From contig JAEWVY010000171.1 in the NCBI GenBank assembly GCA_023396625.1, positions 1-8,947 of the forward strand: a stretch of 8,947 bases of DNA, read 5' to 3'. Origin of the DNA: Pseudomonadota bacterium (GTDB taxonomy: Bacteria > Pseudomonadota > Gammaproteobacteria > Burkholderiales > Burkholderiaceae_C). Both the position numbers and the translations under genes were made by a program. Every line of letters starts with the position of its first letter. The stretch's first letter is position 1. Below are positions 1-5,924 of this stretch, one piece after another. The notes beneath the pieces were generated by a model. It was given only the letters and a program-made list of their open reading frames with translations, did not search any database and was not told the origin of the DNA.

Positions 1-732
1 ATCCTGCGGCGTCTGGTTTCCGGCGAACTCCGGGAAGACGTCGCCGAAGGGCGGCATGGACGCCTCCGTCACGCCGGCCGCATCGGCCAGCATGAACTCG
101 GTGCGCCGCGCCAGCGCGGCAACCAGCGCCTTTTGCGCCTGAAAGCGCCCGTGCACAGCGACCACGCCCTCGTAGTCGGCGCGCAAGGCGGGGTCTCGCA
201 GCAGCCCCGTCAGAAACGGGCGCCAGACCTCTGCCACGGCCTGCGCGTCGTCCTCGAGCAATTCGTAGCGCCCCGGCAAGCCAAGTTCCTGCAGCACAGC
301 CAGCGGCGCGGTCCGCAACAGCGCGGCAAACCAGCTGTGAAATGTCCGAATCTGCACCGGCCGGTCCGCGGCCAGCACCTGGCGGTACAAATTTCGTAGC
401 GCCTCATGACCATCCGACGCTGGAATCGGGTCGATTCCCATGGAAATCAACGCCTGAACCCGCGTCTGGGCCGGCGCCACGGCGAAATCGGCCAGCCAAT
501 CCTGCAGCCGCTGGCGCATTTCGCCTGCCGCCTTCTTGGTGAAGGTGATGGCCAGAATTTCGTGCGGCGCCGCGCCGTCGAGCAGCGCCCGCACGATGCG
601 CGACACCAGCATCCAGGTCTTGCCGGCGCCGGCGCAGGCTTCCACCGCCACGCTGCGTCGCGGATCGCAGGCCACGGCATAGAAGGCGTCCCGGGCGGCC
701 GGGCGTGCATTGATTTCGTAGGCGGGCTTCAT
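1..732 (-). CDS. AddA-like UvrD/Rep-family helicase, N-terminal part (3' end outside window)
   Basis: The first 244 codons of a superfamily 1A DNA helicase are open from an ATG at 732 to the window edge. Visible motifs are a Walker A of the RecB/AddA type (EACAGAGKT, residues 31-39, Lys38), motif Ia (AITFTKKAAGEM, 61-72) and motif Ic (TFHSWF, 130-135). The usual Q-motif glutamine is not evident; the matching stretch near residues 8-17 reads NARPAARDAF. The ATG overlaps the TGA of the upstream nuclease gene as ATGA (729-732), so translation is probably coupled and the start is well fixed. In AddAB/RecBCD-type complexes such a helicase unwinds double-strand ends for recombinational repair. Inference: this is the helicase partner of the AddB-like protein. 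A C-terminal nuclease domain, usual in AddA, would lie outside the window and cannot be checked. A plain UvrD paralogue is less likely given the neighbour. Confidence 0.88.
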   Translation of the reverse strand, partial: MKPAYEINARPAARDAFYAVACDPRRSVAVEACAGAGKTWMLVSRIVRALLDGAAPHEILAITFTKKAAGEMRQRLQDWLADFAVAPAQTRVQALISMGIDPIPASDGHEALRNLYRQVLAADRPVQIRTFHSWFAALLRTAPLAVLQELGLPGRYELLEDDAQAVAEVWRPFLTGLLRDPALRADYEGVVAVHGRFQAQKALVAALARRTEFMLADAAGVTEASMPPFGDVFPEFAGNQTPQD

Positions 733-3320
733 GGGTGGCATACCGCGCTCGCCCCTTGAGCCCAGAAGTCCCTGCGGCACAGGCCACGCGCGGCGCAGTA
801 CTCACAGGCCAGCCCTTCCCCCAGCGCGGGCAGCGCGGCACCGTCGGCAATGCGGCCAAGGTCGTGGAGAATGCTGTCAAGAAGCCCGTCGCGCAGACGG
901 GTCACGTCCACCTGCTCATAGAGCCGTGTGCCCTCGCGCTCGCCGAGATTCAGGTACGCGGCGCGCAGGCTGTCATCGGGCAGCAGCGCCGCGTAGAACG
1001 CCAGTTGAGTGTCCTCGGTGGCGTCGCGGACGCGCTCGGCCGTGCGCTGGCGGGCCTCCGTCTTGTAGTCGATCACCAGGGTCTGCCCATCCGCCGCGCG
1101 GTCGATGCGGTCGATACGCCCCGCCAGGCGCCACCGCGACAAAGGCATTTCCTGCCACGATTCGGCCTGCTGGAACCGGCCTCCCTCGGCTTCATGGGAG
1201 GACAACCATGCCAGATAGCCGTCGCGCACCGCCGGCCAGCTTGCGGCGAAGGGCAGAAACTCCCCCTCGTCGAGGCCGTGTTCGCGGGCGACTTCGTCCG
1301 CCACCTGATCGATCAGGGCCACGCGGTCTTCGGGCGCCGGAAGATCCTGGTCGCGCAGCCGCTCGTGAAACCGACGCAGCACCGCATGCAGCCAGAGTCC
1401 GAAGTCTCGCTTGTCGATGTCGGCCTCCAGTTCCTCGGCCTCCTTCAATCCCAGCAGCCGCAGCGAGAAGAAACGGTAGGGACAGGCGCGCAGGTCATCG
1501 TAGGCACTCGCCGACAGGACCGGGATCGGCAGACATTCGCCACGGGGGGTGGGCGGGGTGACCGGCTGCGTGGCGACGTCACGCAGCCCGCGGGGATCGC
1601 CGCTCTCCGCGCCATGTCCATCGAGTCGCAGCGCCTCCACCAGGGGGCTGGCCAGCAACGGTTCGCCCTTGTCGTCGCCCGTGCGCCAGAGCAGGTCGCA
1701 CCATGGCGTCTGCAGCGCCAGCTGCCATGCGGCGCGGTGCGCCGTCGCCAGCTCGTCCCGACCCGGCAGGCCGAGCGCTGCCCGCTGAGCCGCGGTCCAG
1801 GCGCCAGGAGGTTCCGGCGCCGCCGGCAGCCGCACCTCGTCGCAACCGGGCCACACCAACGCGGCGAACGGCCGCGCCAGCATCTGGCTCACGGGCAATA
1901 TCACGACCTGCTCCCGCGCGGGATGAGGCGGCACATGGTGGGCCGCCTCCAGCACCGTGTCGACCCAGGCGGTGAATTCGACCAGGGTCAAGCGGCGCCC
2001 GGCCCCCCGCAAGGCGTCGAATTCGCCCTGCGCCCCCTCTTCCAGGCGCAGCGCCGTCAGCACACGCGCGCCAGCATGGTCCTCATCCAGCGCCGCGTAG
2101 AGGCCACAGCGCCGCAGCAGTTCCCGCAGCACCGTCAACCACTGCGGCAACGGCCGCGCGCCACCGGACAGCTCACGGGCACTGGCCACGGCCCGCGCCA
2201 CGACGAGCAGATGCTCCCCGTCCCGGCCCGCGTCGCCGGCCGCGAGCCACCGCTCCACCGCCCACCAATCGCGCCACCCCTGGCGGCGCAGCCAGGACTC
2301 GAAAGTCTGCAGTGGCAGGCTGCGCCACGCCGGCGCGGCCTTGACCCAGTCCAGCACGGCATCGCAGGAGGCGTTCCAGGCACAGGCGCGCAGCGTAAGC
2401 ATCAACTGCGCCGCGGCCCGGGTCGTCGACAGTTTCCAGCCGTTTTCATCACGAATGGCCACGCCTCGCGAGCCCAGCAACGCGCGCACCCGGCGCACCA
2501 GTGCGCGATCCGTGGCGGCCAGCGCCACGGGAACACGATCCGCCTCCAGGTGGGCCAGCACACAGGCCGCGGCACGCTCGGCTTCGTCCTCACCATCGTT
2601 GGCCACGTGAAAACGCAGGGCTCCGTGCGGGGCCTCGAAACGCAGCGGCAGGGTGTGCGCGCGATCGGCCCATCGCGCCGCCAGGGCTCGCGTCAAAGGT
2701 TCGTGCTGGACACCTTCCAGAATGAACAGGGCATCGAAGCTGTCCCCCGCGCGGGGCGTGAACAGGACGTCGGTCTCATAGGACGACGCGGCGGCCCAGG
2801 CCACCGCGATCCGAGCCACAGCCTGTTCATACGCCAGCGCAGGCGCGGCATCCGCCGGCGCCAGCGCGACCTGCGCGCGCTGTGCCCATTCGCCCCGGTC
2901 CGGCGGCGGCACCGCCGCCACGGAGGCGGCCACCTGGGTGGCGGCCTCGACCAGTCGACCCACCAGCAAGTCGCCCACGTGGCCTAAACCCGCACGGTCC
3001 AGCAGATCCCGCGCCACCAGCACATCCCTGGCCGCGTCGAAAACCAGATCGTCGGCCGAGGGCGAAAACGGCGCGAGCTGGCGTGCCCAGCTGCGGGTGG
3101 TTTCAAAACGCGGCGCATACCCGTCCGGCCGTGTCCGCGCCCACAACGTCATGGCCAGCGGCATGAGCTGCGCATAGGGCACCAGCACCAGGATGCGCGC
3201 GGCGTGGGCGCCGCGTGCGTCGATGCCCTCATGGAGGCTTGCAAGTAGCGCCTGCCAGTGGGCCAGAACGGGGCCTTTTTCCAGGGATTGCTTCGTGGTG
3301 GAACCAGGGGATGCGCTCAT
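729..3320 (-). CDS. AddB-like PD-(D/E)XK nuclease / probable DNA repair protein
   Basis: An 863-residue protein that resembles the betaproteobacterial 'probable DNA repair protein' family related to AddB. The C-terminal third is a RecB-type PD-(D/E)XK nuclease: LSASAYDDLRACPYRFF (602-618), GLWLH (641-645, His645), GRIDRID (734-740), the active-site VIDYKT (749-754; Asp751, Lys753) and a following TQLAFY (771-776). Four cysteines, Cys613 plus CX2CX5C (Cys839, Cys842, Cys848), match the iron-sulfur arrangement known from AddB, where the cluster pins the nuclease domain. The N-terminal region (VLVPYAQLMPLA, 45-56) sits where Bacillus AddB has a Walker A, but no GKT is present. So this subunit probably does not hydrolyse ATP and acts as nuclease/scaffold beside the AddA-like helicase. 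The ATG at 3320 has an AGAGGGA site 9 nt upstream. The gene is first in the operon and its stop overlaps the helicase start. Confidence 0.9.
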   Translation of the reverse strand: MSASPGSTTKQSLEKGPVLAHWQALLASLHEGIDARGAHAARILVLVPYAQLMPLAMTLWARTRPDGYAPRFETTRSWARQLAPFSPSADDLVFDAARDVLVARDLLDRAGLGHVGDLLVGRLVEAATQVAASVAAVPPPDRGEWAQRAQVALAPADAAPALAYEQAVARIAVAWAAASSYETDVLFTPRAGDSFDALFILEGVQHEPLTRALAARWADRAHTLPLRFEAPHGALRFHVANDGEDEAERAAACVLAHLEADRVPVALAATDRALVRRVRALLGSRGVAIRDENGWKLSTTRAAAQLMLTLRACAWNASCDAVLDWVKAAPAWRSLPLQTFESWLRRQGWRDWWAVERWLAAGDAGRDGEHLLVVARAVASARELSGGARPLPQWLTVLRELLRRCGLYAALDEDHAGARVLTALRLEEGAQGEFDALRGAGRRLTLVEFTAWVDTVLEAAHHVPPHPAREQVVILPVSQMLARPFAALVWPGCDEVRLPAAPEPPGAWTAAQRAALGLPGRDELATAHRAAWQLALQTPWCDLLWRTGDDKGEPLLASPLVEALRLDGHGAESGDPRGLRDVATQPVTPPTPRGECLPIPVLSASAYDDLRACPYRFFSLRLLGLKEAEELEADIDKRDFGLWLHAVLRRFHERLRDQDLPAPEDRVALIDQVADEVAREHGLDEGEFLPFAASWPAVRDGYLAWLSSHEAEGGRFQQAESWQEMPLSRWRLAGRIDRIDRAADGQTLVIDYKTEARQRTAERVRDATEDTQLAFYAALLPDDSLRAAYLNLGEREGTRLYEQVDVTRLRDGLLDSILHDLGRIADGAALPALGEGLACEYCAARGLCRRDFWAQGASAVCHP

Positions 3321-3329
3321 GACGTGGCG

Positions 3330-3336
3330 TCCCTCT
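3330..3336 (-). promoter_or_regulatory. Ribosome binding site of the AddB-like gene
   Basis: On the minus strand AGAGGGA lies 9 nt before the ATG at 3320, supporting that start. No convincing -10/-35 pair was found for this operon in the 95 bp shared with trxA. Confidence 0.55.
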
Positions 3337-3363
3337 GGCCGGGCGGGCGGGGGAAACAGGTTT

Positions 3364-3375
3364 CTGTCACAATCA
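3364..3375 (+). promoter_or_regulatory. Extended -10 promoter of trxA
   Basis: CTGTCACAATCA contains a TGn-extended -10 (TGT followed by CACAAT at 3368-3373) and is 11/12 identical to the box before rho at 3807-3818. No good -35 is visible at the expected distance. Transcription would begin near 3380, giving a leader of about 36 nt. A short dyad, ACAG-GTTT-CTGT (3356-3367), overlaps its left end and could be an operator, but is too short to name a regulator. Confidence 0.5.
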
Positions 3376-3405
3376 TCGCACTCTAGCCGCTTTTCACCTT
3401 ACCTT

Positions 3406-3410
3406 GGGAG
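3406..3410 (+). promoter_or_regulatory. Ribosome binding site of trxA (sets the start)
   Basis: GGGAG is 5 nt before the ATG at 3416. It overlaps an in-frame TTG at 3404 that would add four residues (MGVT), so that TTG cannot be the main start. Confidence 0.7.
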
Positions 3411-3415
3411 TCACC

Positions 3416-3748
3416 ATGGCCAGCGATCTGATCAAACATGTTTCCGACGCATCTTTCGACAGCGAAGTCCTCAAATCCGAAACGCCCGTGCTGGTGGATT
3501 ACTGGGCCGAGTGGTGCGGGCCGTGCAAGATGATCGCCCCCATTCTCGATGAGGTGGCCACAGGCTACGAAGGCAAGCTCCAGATCGCCAAGATGAACGT
3601 CGACGAAAACCGTGAGATCCCCGCCAAATTCGGGATCCGCGGCATCCCGACCCTGATGGTGTTCAAGAACGGGCAGCTTGCCGCCACCAAGGTGGGCGCC
3701 ATGAACAAGGCGCAGCTGACCGCCTTCATCGACCAGCAGCTGGGCTGA
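3416..3748 (+). CDS. trxA: Thioredoxin 1
   Basis: A 110-residue thioredoxin, close to the usual 108-109 residues. The active site WCGPC is at 33-37 (Cys34/Cys37), the buried acid is Asp28, and the cis-proline loop GIPTL is at 76-80 (Pro78). Most of the chain, for example AEWCGPCKMIAPILDE, matches the E. coli TrxA pattern. It is a cytoplasmic dithiol reductant that keeps ribonucleotide reductase and other proteins reduced and is itself recycled by thioredoxin reductase. The ATG follows a GGGAG site by 5 nt. The gene diverges from the repair operon, is followed by its own terminator and precedes rho, a trxA-rho order also known in E. coli. Nothing is unusual in the protein. Confidence 0.98.
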   Translation: MASDLIKHVSDASFDSEVLKSETPVLVDYWAEWCGPCKMIAPILDEVATGYEGKLQIAKMNVDENREIPAKFGIRGIPTLMVFKNGQLAATKVGAMNKAQLTAFIDQQLG

Positions 3749-3769
3749 ATCGGCTGCGATTTTTCGACT

Positions 3770-3805
3770 GGCCCGTCCCGCTCAGCACGGGCCTCTTTCT
3801 TTTTT
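3770..3805 (+). terminator. Rho-independent terminator after trxA
   Basis: A perfect 7-bp stem, GGCCCGT (3770-3776) with ACGGGCC (3787-3793) and a 10-nt loop, is followed by the T-rich tract TCTTTCTTTTTT (3794-3805). It starts 21 nt after the trxA stop and ends just before the extended -10 of rho. Confidence 0.88.
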
Positions 3806-3806
3806 G

Positions 3807-3818
3807 CTGTCATAATCA
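3807..3818 (+). promoter_or_regulatory. Extended -10 promoter of rho
   Basis: CTGTCATAATCA has TGT (3808-3810) followed directly by CATAAT (3811-3816), a 5/6 match to the -10 consensus with the TGn extension. The place where a -35 would sit is occupied by the trxA terminator stem and T-tract and has no TTGACA-like hexamer. The extended -10 would therefore have to carry recognition. Expected start of transcription is near 3823. Confidence 0.55.
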
Positions 3819-3822
3819 CCCC

Positions 3823-3959
3823 CCGTCGTGAACCCGCAAGCCGGATTGGCTTGAGTTGCAGGTCCAGGACACCGAGGCCGGGATCCCTTTCCGGACCTTC
3901 TTCCCCCCTGAATTCTTTATTCCAGCCCGGTCGAAGGGTTGCATCACGCAGGTAGCTCC
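3823..3959 (+). promoter_or_regulatory. Long 5' leader of rho, possible autoregulatory region
   Basis: About 137 nt separate the predicted transcription start from the rho ATG. The leader contains a small hairpin (CAAGCC 3837-3842 with GGCTTG 3848-3853) and a wider pairing (AGGTCC 3860-3865 with GGACCT 3893-3898). A pyrimidine-rich, probably unpaired stretch follows (about 3896-3927). In E. coli, rho is known to be autoregulated by Rho-dependent attenuation in a long leader. A C-rich, poorly structured leader would suit the same control here, which is inference. No leader peptide with a credible ribosome site was seen. Confidence 0.4.
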
Positions 3960-5222
3960 ATGCATTTAAACGAACTCAAGGCACTGCACGTGTCGGAAGT
4001 CCTCAAGCAGGCCGAGGAGCTCGACATCGAGAACACCGGCCGCATGCGCAAGCAGGAGCTGATGTTCGCCATCATCAAGAAGCGCGCCCGCGCCGGCGAG
4101 CAGGTGTTCGCCGACGGCGTGCTAGAAATCCTGCCCGACGGCTTCGGCTTCCTGCGCAGCCCCGACACGAGCTACACCGCCAGCACGGACGACATCTACA
4201 TCAGCCCCAGCCAGGTGCGCCGCTTCAACCTGCACACCGGCGACATGATCGAGGGCGAGGTGCGGATTCCCAAGGACGGCGAGCGCTATTTCGCCTTGAC
4301 CAAGCTCGACAAGGTCAACGGTGGGCCGCCGGAGCAAAACAAGCACAAGGTCATGTTCGAGAACCTGACGCCGCTGTTTCCCAAGGAGCAGATGCGGCTG
4401 GAGCGTGACATCAAAAGCGAGGAAAACATCACCAGCCGGGTCATCGACATCATCGCGCCCATCGGGCGCGGGCAGCGGGCGCTGATCGTCGCCCAGCCCA
4501 AGTCGGGCAAGACGGTGATGATGCAGCACATAGCCCATGCCATCACCGCCAACTACCCGGATGTGTACTTGATGGTGCTGCTGGTGGACGAGCGTCCGGA
4601 AGAGGTCACCGAGATGCAGCGCACCGTCAAAGGCGAGGTGATCGCCTCCACCTTCGACGAGCCCGCCGCCCGCCATGTGCACGTGGCCGAGATGGTGATC
4701 GAGCGTGCCAAGCGCCTGGTCGAACTGAAGAAGGACGTGGTGATCCTGCTGGACTCCATCACCCGCCTGGCCCGCGCCTACAACAACGTCGTGCCCTCCA
4801 GCGGCAAGGTGCTCACCGGCGGCGTGGACGCCAACGCGCTACAGCGCCCCAAACGCTTCTTCGGCGCCGCACGCAATGTGGAAGAAGGCGGCAGCCTGAC
4901 CATCATCGCCACGGCGCTGGTCGATACCGGCAGCCGCATGGACGAGGTGATCTTCGAAGAGTTCAAGGGAACCGGCAACAGCGAAATCCATCTGGAACGC
5001 CGCCTGTACGAGAAGCGCGTGTTCCCGGCCATCAATCTCAACCGTTCCGGCACCCGTCGCGAGGAACTTTTGCTGGCGCCCGAGGTGCTGCAGAAGACAC
5101 GCATCCTGCGCCAATTCATGTACAACATGGACGAAATCGAGGCCATGGAAATGGTGCTCAAGAGCATGAAGGCGACCAAGAGCAACGTCGAGTTCTTCGA
5201 CATGATGCGCCGTGGCGGCTGA
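3960..5222 (+). CDS. rho: Transcription termination factor Rho
   Basis: A 420-residue Rho, nearly the E. coli length of 419. Residues 1-50 form the N-terminal helical domain (LNELKALHVSEVL). The RNA-binding cold-shock-like domain follows with GVLEILPDGFGFLR (53-66) and the DDIYIS (77-82) primary-site motif. The ATPase core has Walker A QPKSGKT (179-185; Lys181, Lys184), catalytic Glu211 in VDERPEE, Walker B VILLD (261-265), the Q/R-loop region (about 284-306) and the arginine finger Arg366 in SGTRREE. Residues at bicyclomycin-contact positions (Lys181, Lys184, Ser266, Arg269, Gly337) are all present. The hexameric RNA translocase ends transcription of untranslated RNA. The ATG at 3960 is chosen over an in-frame TTG at 3939 because the E. 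coli-like MHLNELK begins there and CAGGT lies 6 nt upstream. Confidence 0.98.
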   Translation: MHLNELKALHVSEVLKQAEELDIENTGRMRKQELMFAIIKKRARAGEQVFADGVLEILPDGFGFLRSPDTSYTASTDDIYISPSQVRRFNLHTGDMIEGEVRIPKDGERYFALTKLDKVNGGPPEQNKHKVMFENLTPLFPKEQMRLERDIKSEENITSRVIDIIAPIGRGQRALIVAQPKSGKTVMMQHIAHAITANYPDVYLMVLLVDERPEEVTEMQRTVKGEVIASTFDEPAARHVHVAEMVIERAKRLVELKKDVVILLDSITRLARAYNNVVPSSGKVLTGGVDANALQRPKRFFGAARNVEEGGSLTIIATALVDTGSRMDEVIFEEFKGTGNSEIHLERRLYEKRVFPAINLNRSGTRREELLLAPEVLQKTRILRQFMYNMDEIEAMEMVLKSMKATKSNVEFFDMMRRGG

Positions 5223-5228
5223 TATAAT
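5220..5228 (+). promoter_or_regulatory. Perfect extended -10 promoter of rpmE overlapping the rho stop codon
   Basis: TGATATAAT combines a TGn extension (5220-5222) with a perfect TATAAT (5223-5228). The TGn is the rho stop codon itself. A TCGACA (5197-5202) inside rho resembles a -35 at 5/6, but its 20-nt spacing is too long, so the extended -10 is probably the main element. Transcription would start near 5235 and give a leader of about 60 nt. Confidence 0.65.
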
Positions 5229-5283
5229 GTGCGGCTTTGGCGAAAAGTACCCAGGATGGGCTTGGGCGGCTCTCGTAACTGGC

Positions 5284-5288
5284 AAGGA
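5284..5288 (+). promoter_or_regulatory. Ribosome binding site of rpmE (sets the start)
   Basis: AAGGA lies 6 nt before the ATG at 5295. It fixes this start over an in-frame GTG at 5229, which would add 22 residues foreign to L31 and lies at or before the expected transcription start. Confidence 0.75.
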
Positions 5289-5294
5289 AAAAGC

Positions 5295-5555
5295 ATGAAA
5301 GAAGGCATCCACCCGAACTACCGCGAAGTGTGCTTCGTGGACCTGTCGAACGGTTTCAAGTTCGTGACCCGCTCCTGCGCGAACACCAAGGAAATGATCA
5401 AGATGGACGACGGCCGTGAATTGCCGCTGTACAAACTTGATACATCGAGTGAATCCCACCCCTTCTACACCGGCACGCAGAAGTCGGTGGACAACATGGG
5501 CGGGCGTGTCGAAAGGTTCCGCAACCGCTTCGGGAAAACCGCCGTCGCCAAGTAA
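5295..5555 (+). CDS. rpmE: 50S ribosomal protein L31, type B-like
   Basis: An 86-residue L31. The typical start MKEGIHPNYREV, the central SHPFYTG (54-60) and the basic end GRVERFRNRFGK (70-81) are all present. The length fits the type B (rpmE2/YkgM-like, about 87 residues) rather than the about 70-residue zinc type. Only two cysteines occur (Cys13, Cys28), so the four-cysteine zinc site of the C+ form is missing. It is a large-subunit protein contributing to the intersubunit bridge region. In many bacteria zinc-free L31 copies are induced under zinc starvation. Here the gene sits in a housekeeping position behind rho with a strong extended -10, so it may be the only copy (inference). It is followed by a clear terminator. 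Confidence 0.95.
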   Translation: MKEGIHPNYREVCFVDLSNGFKFVTRSCANTKEMIKMDDGRELPLYKLDTSSESHPFYTGTQKSVDNMGGRVERFRNRFGKTAVAK

Positions 5556-5572
5556 GCCGCGTTCGACGCGCC

Positions 5573-5604
5573 AAGGGCAGCCCGGGCAACCGCGCTGCCC
5601 TTTT
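5573..5604 (+). terminator. Rho-independent terminator after rpmE
   Basis: A 9-bp perfect stem, AAGGGCAGC (5573-5581) with GCTGCCCTT (5594-5602) and a 12-nt loop, runs into TTTT (5601-5604). It starts 17 nt after the rpmE stop. Because of it, the downstream membrane-protein gene should need its own promoter or readthrough. Confidence 0.88.
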
Positions 5605-5684
5605 GCATGCGCGAGGACGACACACGCACCACTGCCCCGCCGTCCCTGCGAGGCGTGGCCCGCATGCATATGCCGCAAAGTAGA

Positions 5685-5713
5685 CTAGGGCCTGTTCACA
5701 CTGTTTTTGCCAG
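5685..5713 (+). repeat. Left terminal inverted repeat
   Basis: This 29-bp repeat begins CTAGGGCCTG and ends TTTTTGCCAG, and is the perfect reverse complement of 5929-5957. Identity stops at both sides: the outer flanking bases differ (A on the left; the complement of A on the right). Confidence 0.92.
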
Positions 5714-5718
5714 ATGCG

Positions 5719-5816
5719 TTGCGAGTCAAAAGGGTCATGCGCAAGGCGCGGGACGCAGACGGGCCGGGTGGCCCGGCGAGGCTTCGCAACGCGGCGCATG
5801 GCCTTTTTGATCGCAA
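5719..5816. repeat. Internal imperfect inverted repeat, stem-loop arm 1
   Basis: The 24 nt at 5719-5742 (TTGCGA...CATGCGC) pair with the 23 nt at 5794-5816 (GCGCATG...TCGCAA), with one bulge and two mismatches. At the tip is a perfect 6-bp hairpin, CGGGCC (5760-5765), loop GGGT, GGCCCG (5770-5775). The arm starts 5 nt after the left terminal repeat. Confidence 0.72.
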
Positions 5817-5825
5817 CCCGGAGGG

Positions 5826-5924
5826 AACATGGATAAAACGGCGCCACGCGGCGTTGCACTCCCAGGCCAGGCGTCCAGCCTGGCTGTCGTCGCGCGCCTT
5901 GATTGGCGCTGTTTTAACCCTGTT
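5826..5924. repeat. Internal imperfect inverted repeat, stem-loop arm 2
   Basis: The 20 nt at 5826-5845 (AACATGG...GGCGCC) pair with 5905-5924 (GGCGCTG...CCTGTT) at 17 of 20 positions. The tip is a perfect 7-bp hairpin, GCCAGGC (5866-5872), loop GTCCA, GCCTGGC (5878-5884). The two 20-nt segments between base and tip (5846-5865 and 5885-5904) pair poorly. The arm ends 4 nt before the right terminal repeat and begins 9 nt after arm 1. Confidence 0.7.

Noticed and set aside
735..2987. A 750-codon open frame on the plus strand, antisense to the AddB-like gene
   Set aside because: Its translation is low-complexity, rich in Arg, Gln and Pro, with no recognisable domain. It mirrors a real gene with clear nuclease and Fe-S motifs on the other strand, a common artefact of high-G+C codon use.
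3356..3375. LexA box between the repair operon and trxA
   Set aside because: The dyad is ACAG-N4-CTGT, the reverse arrangement with the wrong spacing compared with CTGT-N8-ACAG.
3404..3415. TTG start four codons upstream for trxA
   Set aside because: It overlaps the GGGAG ribosome site of the ATG at 3416, and the thioredoxin family begins at that ATG.
3828..3854. An eight-codon leader peptide in the rho leader (GTG ... TGA)
   Set aside because: No ribosome binding site precedes it and its content shows no regulatory codon run.
3939..3959. TTG start seven codons upstream for rho
   Set aside because: The ATG at 3960 gives the conserved MHLNELK start and a 420-residue length, and has CAGGT at good spacing.
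5229..5294. GTG start 22 codons upstream for rpmE
   Set aside because: It sits at the expected transcription start, adds residues not found in L31, and lacks a ribosome site, whereas the ATG at 5295 has AAGGA 6 nt upstream.
4122..5678. Long minus-strand open frames opposite rho and rpmE (4122-4682, 4839-5678)
   Set aside because: They are antisense shadows of rho and rpmE, with His/Val/Ala-rich translations typical of reversed high-G+C codons and no family resemblance.
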